In this document: positions 33,529 through 42,954 of the stretch, piece by piece
How positions within the stretch are numbered: position 1 is the stretch's first letter
Layout of the letters: every line of letters begins with the position of its first letter
From: Bacillota bacterium
Lineage (GTDB): Bacteria > Bacillota > Bacilli > Paenibacillales > UBA4045
DNA length: 64,000 nucleotides
Reading direction: 5' to 3'
Assembly: GCA_023441055.1 (NCBI GenBank)
Contig: JAEZQY010000018.1
Span: 62,001 to 126,000, forward strand
Program-made: the position numbers and the translations under genes
Notes under the pieces: model-generated
What the model was told of the DNA's origin: nothing
Databases searched by the model: none
Seen by the model: the letters and a program-made list of their open reading frames with translations, nothing else

Positions 33529-34440
33529 ATGGGTGCAGTAACCTGGAAGGCATATGTGAAGCATAGATTCTTATTCCTACTGCTCTTCCCGGCATTAATT
33601 TACATCATTATATTTAGCTACGGACCTATGTATGGCGTGCTTATCGCTTTCAAGGATTATTCGTTTACCAAGGGAGTATGGGCTAGTCCATGGGTTGGAT
33701 TCGACCACTTTACTCAGTTGTTCAATGCAAGTACAAACTTCACTCGCATCTTGCGCAACACAATCGTGATCAGCGGCTTGAAGATGGTGTTCACGTTCAG
33801 CGGAGCGGTTCTGCTAGCGCTGTTCTTCAACGAAATTCGCAATAAGGTGTTCAAACGCATTACACAGAACATCAGTTATCTGCCGCACTTCTTGTCCTGG
33901 GTCATTATTGGAAGCATTATGCTGGAGATGCTCTCTCCATCCACTGGCGTCGTGAATAAGATCATTCAGTTATTCGGAGGACAACCGATCTTTTTTATGG
34001 CAGAGAAGTATTGGTTTATTGCCATTCTCGTAGCGTCGGATATCTGGCAGAGTGTTGGCTGGGGCTCGATCGTTTACTTAGCAGCGATTAGTGGCATTGA
34101 TCCTCAGTTATATGATTCAGCGAAGATGGATGGCGCGGGGAGAGCCCGTCAGATGTTCAGTATTACGCTCCCCTGCATTGCCAATGTCGTGGCGATTATG
34201 CTCATTCTGCAGGTAGGCAGCATTCTGAATGCGGGGTTTGACCAGATTTTCAATCTCTATAATTTCAAGGTATTCGAGGTGGCCGATATCCTAGATACCT
34301 ATGCGTATCGTGCCGGACTAGAACAGGGGAATTACAGCTTATCCACAGCGGTTAGCTTATTTAAGAATGGCATTGGATTATTACTGGTTTTGGTGGCGAA
34401 TAAGATCGTCAACCGAATGGGTCACACAGGACTTTGGTAG
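33529..34440 (+). CDS. ABC transporter permease, LplB type
   Basis: Permease (303 aa). N-terminal YIIIFSYGPMYGVLIAFKDY, central SYLPHFLSWVIIGSI and EAA loop YDSAKMDGAGRARQMFSITL are LplB hallmarks; six helices predicted. GGGGGTG precedes the ATG by about 6 bp. Followed 12 bp later by the YtcP partner. It probably imports the substrate metabolised by the upstream operon, judged from position only. Confidence 0.92.
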   Translation: MGAVTWKAYVKHRFLFLLLFPALIYIIIFSYGPMYGVLIAFKDYSFTKGVWASPWVGFDHFTQLFNASTNFTRILRNTIVISGLKMVFTFSGAVLLALFFNEIRNKVFKRITQNISYLPHFLSWVIIGSIMLEMLSPSTGVVNKIIQLFGGQPIFFMAEKYWFIAILVASDIWQSVGWGSIVYLAAISGIDPQLYDSAKMDGAGRARQMFSITLPCIANVVAIMLILQVGSILNAGFDQIFNLYNFKVFEVADILDTYAYRAGLEQGNYSLSTAVSLFKNGIGLLLVLVANKIVNRMGHTGLW

Positions 34441-34452
34441 AGGAGGCAAGCT

Positions 34453-35343
34453 GTGAGGAAACAACGCGTATCTACATTCGATGTTATTAACTATGTTGGA
34501 CTTACTTTATTCTGCTTGTCCATCCTGTACCCATTCGTGTACCTGATCAATATGTCCCTCAGCACGTCAGAAGGCTTGTACAACAGAGATTTCGCATTAT
34601 TCTTATGGCCGGAGGGCTTCACGCTGGAAGCTTATCGTAAGTTCCTGTCGATGAGTTATGTCTACTCGGGCTATCAAGTGACGGTATTCCGGACGGTAGT
34701 CGGTACAGCGTTATCATTAATCGTTATGTCAGCGGCATCCTATGCGTTATCCAAGAAGTACCTGCCGCATTTGAATGTGTATACCACCATTTTCATTTTT
34801 ACCATTTTCTTCAGCGGGGGTCTCATTCCAGGTTATCTGCTCATGCGTAACCTTGGGCTGCTGGACAATATCTGGATTCTCGTATTAGGACCGATGGTCA
34901 ATGCGTTCTATCTGCTCCTTATCCGTAATTTCTTCATGAGTATACCAGAGGAGCTTGAAGAATCAGCTCGCCTAGACGGAGCAGGCGATATCCGGATATT
35001 CACGCAGATCATCATTCCGCTCTCGCTGCCTGCCATTGCTACCATTGGCTTATGGCAAGCTGTAGGTCACTGGAATGCATGGTTCGACTCCCTGATTTAT
35101 ATCAATTCGATGGATAAGCATGTCATCAGTGTTCACATTCGTCGATTGGTAATCGAACAGAATGCAGCCATGAATGATCAGCTGATTAGCAGCCTGGGTT
35201 CTGTTCAGAAGAAGGACTTGCCGGCTCCTGAATCAATTCGCGCTGCAGCGATTATGATTACTATCATCCCAATATTATGCGTGTACCCATTTATTCAGAA
35301 GTATTTTGTACAGGGTGTTATGGTTGGCGCGGTTAAAGGTTAA
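34453..35343 (+). CDS. ABC transporter permease, YtcP type
   Basis: Permease (296 aa) starting at GTG, 6 bp after AGGAGG. EAA loop ESARLDGAGDIRIFTQIIIP and the C-terminus YPFIQKYFVQGVMVGAVKG identify the YtcP class. Its final base overlaps the upstream-most possible start of the binding protein gene, indicating tight coupling. Confidence 0.92.
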   Translation: MRKQRVSTFDVINYVGLTLFCLSILYPFVYLINMSLSTSEGLYNRDFALFLWPEGFTLEAYRKFLSMSYVYSGYQVTVFRTVVGTALSLIVMSAASYALSKKYLPHLNVYTTIFIFTIFFSGGLIPGYLLMRNLGLLDNIWILVLGPMVNAFYLLLIRNFFMSIPEELEESARLDGAGDIRIFTQIIIPLSLPAIATIGLWQAVGHWNAWFDSLIYINSMDKHVISVHIRRLVIEQNAAMNDQLISSLGSVQKKDLPAPESIRAAAIMITIIPILCVYPFIQKYFVQGVMVGAVKG

Positions 35344-35372
35344 TGAATTCAATAATTGGGGAGAATATGTCA

Positions 35373-37085
35373 ATGAATAGAAAAGCGAATATCGTGCTTG
35401 CGATTATTATGGTCTTAGCTTTATTGGTTACAGCGTGCGGGAATAACAAGCCGTCGAACGATACAAGCTCGAATACCAGTACTAATACGAGCTCGAATAG
35501 AAGCTCGACACCCAAGGATGATGCGGCTTCCACTGACAAGGCCGAAGAAGTCGAAGAGACGATTTCCTTGAAGTGGCAAGGACCGAACTATCCGTTCGAG
35601 GATAATACGTATGGTCAGCAGTTGATGGAAGAGACCTTCAATGTTGCGATTACACCAGTACGAGTAGATGATACGCAACAACTTAATCTTCTTCTGGCCA
35701 GCGGTGATATCCCGGATATCATGTACATTGGTATAAGTGACTTGAACGGCTTTGTGAAGAACGATGTGCTGGCAGGCATCCCGCTGGATGCGGTTAAACA
35801 GTACGCGCCAGATTATTATGATATTATCATTAATCAAGATCCGAATGCATTCACATATGGCAGCATGAATGGTATCCTCTACGGTCTGCCTCGTCTAGAC
35901 GCGGCAACTGCACCTAAGGGAATTGCGATCCGAGGAGATTGGCTCAAGAATGTCGGGAGTGATGTTCCAAGAACGCTGGAAGAGCTGGAAGAAGTATTCG
36001 TGAAGTTCCGTAATAATGACCCGGATCAGGACGGCAAGAAGAATACGTATGCGTTGTCGACTCCTAGTGACGGAGGCGCTGCCTGGTTTAACTCAATCTT
36101 CGGCGCATTCAATACCAACCCGTTCCTCTTCCTAGAGCGCGATGGTAAGCTAGCGCATGGCATTACCTTGAACGAGTCCAAAGAGGCACTGAAGCTCCTA
36201 GCAAAGTGGAAGAAGATGGACCTGATCGATCCAGAGTTCCTTACGGATAAGAATCGAACGAGCGGACAAGACGATACTTCCTATAAGTTCGCAGCGGGCC
36301 GTATCGGTTATGTAGATAATATCTCCTATGATGATCATCAGTGGGACAACGATGGGCATCTGAACGCCAAGTGGGTTTCGCAGCATCCAGAGTGGCAAGC
36401 CTTCTTCAGCGATCCTGCCAATACGTACGTGACGGAGCCATTCTATTCGGTTCCTAATTCAGGACCTCAGCCTGTCTATGTGAATATGGCACCGGTTACT
36501 GGTCCTCAAGGGGATTCCGGCGCATATGTTGACAATATGCTGTCTCGGTTCATCGTGTTCGGTAAGCAGGTTGGAACGGATGAGAAGAAGATGGCTAAGC
36601 TTCTGACGATTCTCAACACGCTTGTATCGGACGAGGAGTTCTTCGTTGCCATTGAGTTTGGTCCAGAAGGAAAGGTATGGGAATATAATGCTGCTGGACA
36701 GAGAGTCTTCAAGGAAGGCTGGACAGAGTCAGCGGAATATCATCCACAAGGCAAAAACCTGGGAACCGGCTTGTTCTTCGACTTATTGTTCAACACGAAT
36801 CCGGACTTCCTAGCAGCCTTCGGCGGTCCTCGTGCTGTGCAGCGTTATGAGATCACTAAGCAAATTACCAATCACACGGGGATTGGCAATGCGGTGAAGG
36901 CTCCTCTGCCTTCTGGCTCGATGAATAATGATCTTAATGCATTGCTGCAAGAGTATATCTTGAAAGCGATCTTGGGCGAAGTAGACATTGATGCGACTTA
37001 TGATGCTACTGTTGCGAAATGGCTTAGCGCCGGTGGAGAAGTACTGACGAAGGAAGCGAATGAATGGTACGCAAGTACAAGATAA
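35373..37085 (+). CDS. extracellular binding lipoprotein, YtcQ/LplA type
   Basis: Solute-binding lipoprotein (570 aa). Lipobox LVTAC, then a Ser/Thr/Asn-rich linker, then a large LplA-like body (IPDIMYIGISDLNGFV; DPDQDGKKNTYALS is a calcium-loop-like segment). ATG 35373 is chosen because GGGGAG lies 9 bp upstream; ATGs at 35343 and 35367 are in frame but worse placed. Closes the second transporter operon, ahead of a strong terminator. Confidence 0.91.
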   Translation: MNRKANIVLAIIMVLALLVTACGNNKPSNDTSSNTSTNTSSNRSSTPKDDAASTDKAEEVEETISLKWQGPNYPFEDNTYGQQLMEETFNVAITPVRVDDTQQLNLLLASGDIPDIMYIGISDLNGFVKNDVLAGIPLDAVKQYAPDYYDIIINQDPNAFTYGSMNGILYGLPRLDAATAPKGIAIRGDWLKNVGSDVPRTLEELEEVFVKFRNNDPDQDGKKNTYALSTPSDGGAAWFNSIFGAFNTNPFLFLERDGKLAHGITLNESKEALKLLAKWKKMDLIDPEFLTDKNRTSGQDDTSYKFAAGRIGYVDNISYDDHQWDNDGHLNAKWVSQHPEWQAFFSDPANTYVTEPFYSVPNSGPQPVYVNMAPVTGPQGDSGAYVDNMLSRFIVFGKQVGTDEKKMAKLLTILNTLVSDEEFFVAIEFGPEGKVWEYNAAGQRVFKEGWTESAEYHPQGKNLGTGLFFDLLFNTNPDFLAAFGGPRAVQRYEITKQITNHTGIGNAVKAPLPSGSMNNDLNALLQEYILKAILGEVDIDATYDATVAKWLSAGGEVLTKEANEWYASTR

Positions 37086-37105
37086 TGCGTTGGTAATAGG
37101 CTTGC

Positions 37106-37148
37106 GGAAAGAGATTATCGGAGTGTAATGCTCTGATGATCTCTTTCC
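37106..37148. terminator. bidirectional terminator
   Basis: GGAAAGAGATTATCGGAG pairs with CTCTGATGATCTCTTTCC (two mismatches), followed by TTATTATT. It lies between the converging binding protein and CBM9-like genes; the complementary strand has an A/T tract too. Confidence 0.75.
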
Positions 37149-37159
37149 TTATTATTACT

Positions 37160-37801
37160 TCAACCCAATATGATATCGCCAAAATCTCGGCTTTGATGGT
37201 AATCAGGTGCCTCGGATGTCATCGGATGCCATGTGGCATAATGAGGGAGCGGCGTCTCATCGCCGCATTTGTAGAAATTCCCTCTCATCATCGCACCCGG
37301 CACAGCGCGAAAGCCAGGGAATAAGCCAATAATGAACTCGAAGGGAATCCGGAACGCCAGTTCCCAGTAGATCCGATCATCGCTTAGGCTCTTCAGGCCA
37401 GTCGCAGCCTTCACCTCGAATATGGAATCGTCGTTGCTCAGCAGACTGTCGCGGTCGTACCTGTCCTTGCCCACGCTAAGATACATCGTTCCAGCGGCGT
37501 TGAATTCGAAGTTCAAATAACGAACATCCCCCTCCGGATACGGTTGAATGAAGAACTCTACACAGCTGTCCTTATGCACGGCTTCATTACGTTGATAATA
37601 GTTGACGGTCGGAATTTCTTCATAGGTGCGGAATTGAACATGGATGGCCTCTTCGGAATAGCAGGCGCGTACCTGTACCTCGGGCCGGAAGTCGTTCTGC
37701 GGCCATGGAAATTGAGCTAGAGTAACAGGCCCGATCGAGTGCCACGCGGGGTCTCTGCCGTCGCTGCTTGGTTGTTTGGTTAATAGAAGTGGTTGCGTCA
37801 T
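37160..37801 (-). CDS. CBM9-like carbohydrate-binding protein
   Basis: 213-residue beta-sandwich protein of the carbohydrate-binding module 9-like (DOMON-related) class. Signature parts are VQVRACYSEEAIHVQFRTYE, DSCVEFFIQP and YLNFEFNAAGTMYLSVG. No signal peptide, so it is probably intracellular, and no attached catalytic domain. A GGGGG run about 11 bp before the ATG is a weak ribosome site. It stands alone, converging on the transporter operon. Confidence 0.8.
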   Translation of the reverse strand: MTQPLLLTKQPSSDGRDPAWHSIGPVTLAQFPWPQNDFRPEVQVRACYSEEAIHVQFRTYEEIPTVNYYQRNEAVHKDSCVEFFIQPYPEGDVRYLNFEFNAAGTMYLSVGKDRYDRDSLLSNDDSIFEVKAATGLKSLSDDRIYWELAFRIPFEFIIGLFPGFRAVPGAMMRGNFYKCGDETPLPHYATWHPMTSEAPDYHQSRDFGDIILG

Positions 37802-37895
37802 GGATGGGATATCCCCCGTCTGCTTGTCTTATTACATGGAATGATAGCATAATCCTGCATAATCTATCAAAGAACGATCCTGACTGGTTCATAAA

Positions 37896-37925
37896 TTGAC
37901 AAAAACCCCCTCATTCATATATGAT
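37896..37925 (+). promoter_or_regulatory. sigma-A promoter for the stalk-domain protein
   Basis: TTGACA, 18 bp, TATGAT, about 50 bp before the ATG and 35 bp before AGGAGG. A consensus -35 suggests strong expression. Confidence 0.7.
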
Positions 37926-37974
37926 AACTGGAGTAATTGCTCTAGCATCAACCATTTTTAGGAGGTTTTTTACA

Positions 37975-39036
37975 ATGAATTCAAGATTTACGAGAATGTC
38001 CATTATGCTCACACTTGCAATGGCCCTCATGTTCAGTACTGCGATTTCTGCATTCGCAGCCAATGAACAACGTTATGATTTGCCGAATAGTAAGGGGTTA
38101 TCCTTTACGTTCACGAATATAGCAGACGATACGGGCAGCGTCGATTTATATGGCTTTGTGTCCACACCTGTGTACGTCGCTGAAGGTCCTGTAACTGTAA
38201 CCTTCGAAGGTGAATTATGGGGAAGACAATATGTCGAATACTCCGTTGATGGCAAGTTGTCTGATGGGTCAATGGATGGGGAATTTACATACCTCACGTT
38301 AGATAATCAGAAGTATAACGTGTATCGCGAAGAATACGAGGAGTTTACTGGAGAGAAGATCGATTCCACAGAAGATTGGGTAGTGCTGGATTCCTTCGAT
38401 AGTGAATTTTGGGGAGAAGTTAGTTACCCTGCTGGTGCTACTGCTACATTAACAGAGCCGGGTTATTACTTGGTGTGGGGATCGGCCCTGGCTGTAGAGG
38501 GTGACTCTGTGATCATTCACATTCTTGGGGAAGGCGAAGAAGCTGCTCCAGCTGCCCCTGCAACTGAAGAGCCAGCACCGGCACCTGCTCCTGAGGCACC
38601 TGCTGTTGTAACCGCTAAACCGACTACTTCAGACGTGGTTGTTGATGGGACTAGTACGGTATTCGAAGCGTACAACATCAATGATAATAACTTCTTCAAG
38701 CTTCGTGACCTTGCTGCTGCTGTTAATGGGTCTAGCAAGAACTTCGAAGTAACGTGGGATGCAGAGAAGAGAGCAATCAATCTAATCTCTGGACAAGCTT
38801 ACACAGTAGCTGATGGCGACCTTACTATATCTGATGTTGTTACAGCTGTCGAAGTTAAACCAACGTCTGCAACGCTGTATCTGGATGGCGAGCTTCTGGA
38901 GCTAATCGCTTACAATATTAACGGGAACAACTACTTCAAGCTTAGAGATATTGCACAAGCATTGGATATTGGCGTAACATGGGATGCAGAGACAAGACAA
39001 GTAGGCATTGATACTTCCATATCCTATACAGAATAA
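37975..39036 (+). CDS. secreted stalk-domain protein (copper amine oxidase N-terminal-like)
   Basis: Secreted protein (353 aa). Cleavable signal peptide ends near AISAFAAN (about residue 28). A beta-rich N-terminal domain is followed by an Ala/Pro/Glu-rich linker (about 195-220), then two copies of a stalk-like repeat: YNINDNNFFKLRDLAAAV and YNINGNNYFKLRDIAQAL, each ending in VTWDAE. Such repeats are common in Paenibacillus cell-surface proteins. The start follows AGGAGG by 10 bp. Exact role unknown; likely cell-wall associated. Confidence 0.85.
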   Translation: MNSRFTRMSIMLTLAMALMFSTAISAFAANEQRYDLPNSKGLSFTFTNIADDTGSVDLYGFVSTPVYVAEGPVTVTFEGELWGRQYVEYSVDGKLSDGSMDGEFTYLTLDNQKYNVYREEYEEFTGEKIDSTEDWVVLDSFDSEFWGEVSYPAGATATLTEPGYYLVWGSALAVEGDSVIIHILGEGEEAAPAAPATEEPAPAPAPEAPAVVTAKPTTSDVVVDGTSTVFEAYNINDNNFFKLRDLAAAVNGSSKNFEVTWDAEKRAINLISGQAYTVADGDLTISDVVTAVEVKPTSATLYLDGELLELIAYNINGNNYFKLRDIAQALDIGVTWDAETRQVGIDTSISYTE

Positions 39037-39068
39037 GCCTATACAGAATTAAGAAGAACAATACGACG

Positions 39069-39098
39069 AGACTGTCCCAGAAGGGGCAGTCTTATTTT
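39069..39098 (+). terminator. rho-independent terminator
   Basis: AGACTGTCCC / GGGGCAGTCT (one G-U), AGAA loop, then TATTTTT, 33 bp after the stalk-domain gene. Confidence 0.85.
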
Positions 39099-39173
39099 TG
39101 CTAATTACCTGCATAACATTCTTAGGAATGGACAATATTAATTTTAAACGAACGAGGAGCTGAACTGACATAG

Positions 39174-39386
39174 ATGAAAACATTTAATACAATCGCACTC
39201 ACATTATTAATTGTGGGGGGGCTGAATTGGTTGTTGATCGGTCTCTTCCAGTATGATTTGGTGGCTTCCATCTTCGGTGGACAAGACTCTGCGCTAGCGC
39301 GCGTCATCTACACCATCGTTGGCATCTGCGCCATATACGCAATTAAATTCTATGGTGATGTGAGTACGGAAGACCGAGCCAGATAA
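39174..39386 (+). CDS. DUF378 small membrane protein (YuzA-like)
   Basis: 70-residue protein with two hydrophobic helices and the DUF378 pattern (ALTLLIVGGLNWLLIGLFQY; LARVIYTIVGICAIYAI). Function of the family is not known. GAGGAG lies 14 bp upstream of the ATG, somewhat far. It is monocistronic, flanked by terminators on both sides. Confidence 0.88.
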   Translation: MKTFNTIALTLLIVGGLNWLLIGLFQYDLVASIFGGQDSALARVIYTIVGICAIYAIKFYGDVSTEDRAR

Positions 39387-39409
39387 GGTGAAGTTGAAAA
39401 AAGTCCATG

Positions 39410-39434
39410 AAGAGGCGACAAGCCTCTTTTTTTT
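39410..39434 (+). terminator. rho-independent terminator
   Basis: AAGAGGC / GCCTCTT with a 5-nt loop and eight Ts, 24 bp after the DUF378 gene. Confidence 0.9.
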
Positions 39435-39521
39435 ACGTATCCAATGTGGTTAGATGTCGGTTTCCACCCGTATGGCAGCGGCATATCTTAACTTATTATT
39501 CAGGAATGGAGTGGGAATTGC

Positions 39522-40328
39522 ATGCCTGTCCAATCCAAGCGTCGCTCGAGTCATGCTCGAATCGATATACTAATTCCTGCGATTGAGAAGGATCTCCGTA
39601 CACTCCCTCACGTCATTGATGCGGCTAGGGCACAAGTGAAGCATCCGATTGGACACATACGGATCATTGCGCCATGGAGTACACGGATGATCGAGTTGTG
39701 CAGAGTGAAGAATTGCGTATTCATCAATGAGAATCACGTTCTTCCAGTCACGAAGCGAGATATGCAATACCGATCCAGCAAGTGGGAGCTGTCCGGCTGG
39801 CTGTTCCAGCAATTATTGAAGCTTAGCGGGGATACGCTCTGCACCTCGAAGTACTTTCTGGTGCTGGACGCGGATACGGTCTTCATCCGTCCCCATGTAT
39901 TCAGAGTAGGTAATAAGACGGTGTTCTATTGCCGCGATTGGAGCCAGCCGGAATACTTCAGAACGTACCGCAGGCTGCTTGGCAAGAAACCGGCCAGACC
40001 CTCCTTCGTTACCCACTATATGTTGTTCGAGAGATCGAAGCTCGCGCAGCTGAAGCGAACCATTGAAGCCAAGCACCATACCAGCTGGTATAAAGCGATT
40101 ATACGCAGCATGGACAAATCTAAAAAATATGCCTTCTCCGAATTTGAGACCTATGGGAATTATATGTATGCGTCTAATCGAGCCGGGATCGTAATCAGAA
40201 GAGCGAAAAATAAAAGCATAAGAGCAAACGTAGGACAAATCAGTAAGATGAAATTCAGGCAGCTGGCCCGATCATACAGATCGATATCCTTCCATGAGCG
40301 TAAAGGTTATGTCAGAAAGGTAAGGTGA
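39522..40328 (+). CDS. DUF6492-like putative glycosyltransferase
   Basis: 268-residue protein with a GT-A-like fold suggested by DILIPAIEKDLRTLPHVID at the N-terminus and a DxD motif in YFLVLDADTVFIRP (about residues 110-123), the usual metal and nucleotide-sugar site. It begins a three-gene set with a GT4 glycosyltransferase (7 bp gap) and a GDP-mannose-type nucleotidyltransferase. A role in surface glycan synthesis fits. No signal peptide. DUF6492 naming is by resemblance and moderately sure. Confidence 0.72.
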   Translation: MPVQSKRRSSHARIDILIPAIEKDLRTLPHVIDAARAQVKHPIGHIRIIAPWSTRMIELCRVKNCVFINENHVLPVTKRDMQYRSSKWELSGWLFQQLLKLSGDTLCTSKYFLVLDADTVFIRPHVFRVGNKTVFYCRDWSQPEYFRTYRRLLGKKPARPSFVTHYMLFERSKLAQLKRTIEAKHHTSWYKAIIRSMDKSKKYAFSEFETYGNYMYASNRAGIVIRRAKNKSIRANVGQISKMKFRQLARSYRSISFHERKGYVRKVR

Positions 40329-40335
40329 ATTCGAT

Positions 40336-41445
40336 ATGATCACCACCTATCAAGTGGTGTGGAAGGGTCCTGTCCAATTGAGGTCAGGCATGGGCATTGC
40401 CAGCAGAGAGTATGTGAAGGCGCTCAGGCGTCAAGGTGTTCAGACTGACATCGGGTCCGCCAAGGGCGGAACACATCGTAATCGTCATAAAGTACTCATT
40501 TACCATCATACCCCCCATACCATTGACATCAAGAAAGAAAGAAAACAGTTTAAGACGATTATTATTAACACTGTGTGGGAGACGACTCGAATTCCTAGAC
40601 GTTGGATCAAGCCGATTAATCAGGCGGATGCTGTATGTGTGCCATCCTACCACAATGTGAGAGCACTTCGGAACAGTGGGATTAAGATACCAATCTATAT
40701 TGTCCCTCACGGCGTACACGCCAAGACATTCACCGCGAGGAAGCGGAAGCCGCAGGCGGACAGCAAGAAGAGGACGTTCACATTCCTATCCGTATTCGGC
40801 TTCCAGCATCGCAAGAATCCCGAGGCCCTGCTCAGAGCGTATTGGGAGGAGTTCGACGCTGCGGACCGCGTCCAGCTGATTATCAAGACGAGCGGGTATT
40901 CGGCACGTGAGAATGGCAGCTGGATACGCGGGAGGATTCAAGCCTATAAAGCCAATCTCCATATTCGGAAACAGACAGCGCCATTACAGATTATTACCGG
41001 ACATCTAGGCACCAAGGCGCTTCGAGGTCTATATGCGAAGGGGGATGCCTTCGTGCTCCCGACGCGAGGCGAAGGAGTGGGACTGCCGTTCTTGGAAGCG
41101 ATGGCCAGCGGCATACCAGTCATCACCACAAGCTGGGGCGGACAGATGGACTTCATCACCAGCAGCAACTCCTTCCTCGTTCCATACAAGTTGCAGCCGC
41201 CTGCCAGCAGTATGAATCGTAAGTCGTCTATCTCACGACCGTTCCGCCATCTATTCGCGGAGAAGGGGCAGTTATGGGCGGAAGTGGATATTGGAAGCTT
41301 GAGGCGGCAGATGAGAAGGGCGTATGAGAATCCTAAATTATGCACGCTTAAGGGACAGCGTGCAAGGAGTGATGCGCTTAAGCTGTCATGGAATCGGGCA
41401 GGGCGCTCGCTGAGGCGGGTAATCGAACAGGTCATGAAGAGATAG
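40336..41445 (+). CDS. glycosyltransferase family 4
   Basis: GT-B glycosyltransferase (369 aa). The C-terminal domain carries the donor-binding E-x7-E motif in GEGVGLPFLEAMASGIPVI and the TFLSVFGFQHRKNPEALL strand-helix unit. N-terminal domain reads GPVQLRSGMGIASREYVKAL. No membrane segment. Ribosome site GGTG 8 bp upstream. Likely transfers a sugar, perhaps mannose from the GDP-mannose made by the next gene product, to a cell-surface glycan. Confidence 0.88.
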   Translation: MITTYQVVWKGPVQLRSGMGIASREYVKALRRQGVQTDIGSAKGGTHRNRHKVLIYHHTPHTIDIKKERKQFKTIIINTVWETTRIPRRWIKPINQADAVCVPSYHNVRALRNSGIKIPIYIVPHGVHAKTFTARKRKPQADSKKRTFTFLSVFGFQHRKNPEALLRAYWEEFDAADRVQLIIKTSGYSARENGSWIRGRIQAYKANLHIRKQTAPLQIITGHLGTKALRGLYAKGDAFVLPTRGEGVGLPFLEAMASGIPVITTSWGGQMDFITSSNSFLVPYKLQPPASSMNRKSSISRPFRHLFAEKGQLWAEVDIGSLRRQMRRAYENPKLCTLKGQRARSDALKLSWNRAGRSLRRVIEQVMKR

Positions 41446-41476
41446 GGCATGCCCAATCTCCCAAGGGGGAATAGAT

Positions 41477-42847
41477 GTGCGGATTATTCTGCTATGCGGA
41501 GGTTCAGGCAAGCGGCTATGGCCATTATCCAATGAAGTGCGATCTAAGATATTCCTACGATATCTGCCAACTGAAGAGGGTGGCAGAGAATCGATGATCC
41601 AGAGGGTGTGCAGACAGCTGGACGAGGCCGGACTGCTGTCTGCCACCACGATTGTGACCAATCAAAGCCAAGTTGAGATAACTAGAAACCATATCGGCGA
41701 GCATATTCCTATTGTCATCGAACCATGCAAGAGAGGCACATTCATGGCCGTCTGCTCAGCCGCGAGCTATCTTCATACGAAGCTGTCAGTCGCAGTGGAT
41801 GAGACGATATGTGTGCTTCCAGTTGATTCATTCGTGGAATCCGAATTATTCGCTATGCTTCACCGATTGCCGCGATTACTTGCGGAGTCAGGGACAGAGT
41901 TGGCACTAATCGGAGTGAAACCGAGCCACCCCTCTACACAATATGGCTACATTGTTCCGCAGGTACAAGTGCCAAACCAGAATGACTATTACCAAGTTAC
42001 TAGATTTATCGAGAAGCCAGGTGAAGAGTTGGCAGCTGAGCTCATTAGCGAACATGCGTTATGGAATTGCGGTATATTCGCCTTCTCTATGCGATTCATG
42101 CTCGCATGTATGATTAAGAGAGGTCTGCCAGTGGCATTCGACGCCTTGCTAGAGCAATACGAGGATTATCCGGAACAGAGCTTCGACGTAGAGGTCACAC
42201 AGAAGACGCCACAATGTATCGTATTGCCATACGACCACATATGGAACGATCTGGGCGATTGGAGCGTGCTCCCGAGTGTTCTGGAGCAGGCCGTGACTGG
42301 CAACGGGTATGTCTCAAGTGATAGCCGCAATACTCATATTATTAATGAGAATGAGATTCCCATATACGTAATTGGATTGTCGAATACCATTGTTGCAGCT
42401 AGTCCAGACGGGATTCTAGTAGCGGATAAGAAGAAGTCCAACCAGATTAAGAGGCTGTACCAAGAGACGCGGAAGCCGATGTATGAAGAGAAGAGATGGG
42501 GCACGCTCCGCGTACTGGATGATTCTAGTGCGAATCAAGCGAGCACGATCAGGAAGGTTGAATTCATGCCGGGCAAATATACAAGCTATCATCGGCATGT
42601 TAACCGAAAGGAAGTATGGACTGTACTTGCCGGGGATGGCGAGTTTATATGCAATGGCGTGAAGCAGGACATTCAGCCAGGAGATGTATTGCAAATTCCT
42701 AGCGGAGTCGACCATGCTGTGAGGGCGAGCAGCATGCTGCAGATCATTGAGATCCGCATCGGCGAAGAGCTTATCGAGGATGAAAGTATACGCGCTGCAA
42801 TGAACTGGGAGGATACGCTGCGACTATGCGGTCTGATGCCGGATTAG
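41477..42847 (+). CDS. mannose-1-phosphate guanylyltransferase-like, with C-terminal cupin
   Basis: Sugar-phosphate nucleotidyltransferase (456 aa). N-terminal nucleotide motif LCGGSGKRLWPLSNEVRSK, VLPVDSFVES, FIEKPGEE. The C-terminal phosphomannose-isomerase-like cupin has YHRHVNRKEVWTVLAG and PSGVDHAV. The two-domain length matches ManC/AlgA-type enzymes, though the isomerase half looks like the small cupin only. Starts at GTG after AAGGGGG. The usual Arg in GSGTRLWP has a preceding Lys here (GSGKRLWP), a common variant. Supplies an activated sugar, probably GDP-mannose. Confidence 0.85.
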   Translation: MRIILLCGGSGKRLWPLSNEVRSKIFLRYLPTEEGGRESMIQRVCRQLDEAGLLSATTIVTNQSQVEITRNHIGEHIPIVIEPCKRGTFMAVCSAASYLHTKLSVAVDETICVLPVDSFVESELFAMLHRLPRLLAESGTELALIGVKPSHPSTQYGYIVPQVQVPNQNDYYQVTRFIEKPGEELAAELISEHALWNCGIFAFSMRFMLACMIKRGLPVAFDALLEQYEDYPEQSFDVEVTQKTPQCIVLPYDHIWNDLGDWSVLPSVLEQAVTGNGYVSSDSRNTHIINENEIPIYVIGLSNTIVAASPDGILVADKKKSNQIKRLYQETRKPMYEEKRWGTLRVLDDSSANQASTIRKVEFMPGKYTSYHRHVNRKEVWTVLAGDGEFICNGVKQDIQPGDVLQIPSGVDHAVRASSMLQIIEIRIGEELIEDESIRAAMNWEDTLRLCGLMPD

Positions 42848-42885
42848 CAGGAGGATATCAGGCCCGTTTTTCTTATTTTGGAATG

Positions 42886-42899
42886 TAAGCGCTTGTGAT
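42886..42899. promoter_or_regulatory. partial cre-like site before trpB
   Basis: TGTAAGCGCTTGTG matches the first 11 positions of the CcpA consensus but fails at the last three. Low confidence. Confidence 0.25.
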
Positions 42900-42954
42900 A
42901 TGATGAACTGTAATGAGTGTCTTATTATTCCATTCAATCGGGAGGGTTTTCATT

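Noticed and set aside
37160..37324. Small plus-strand ORF opposite the CBM9-like gene
   Set aside because: No ribosome site and fully inside the opposite coding frame; a shadow of that gene.
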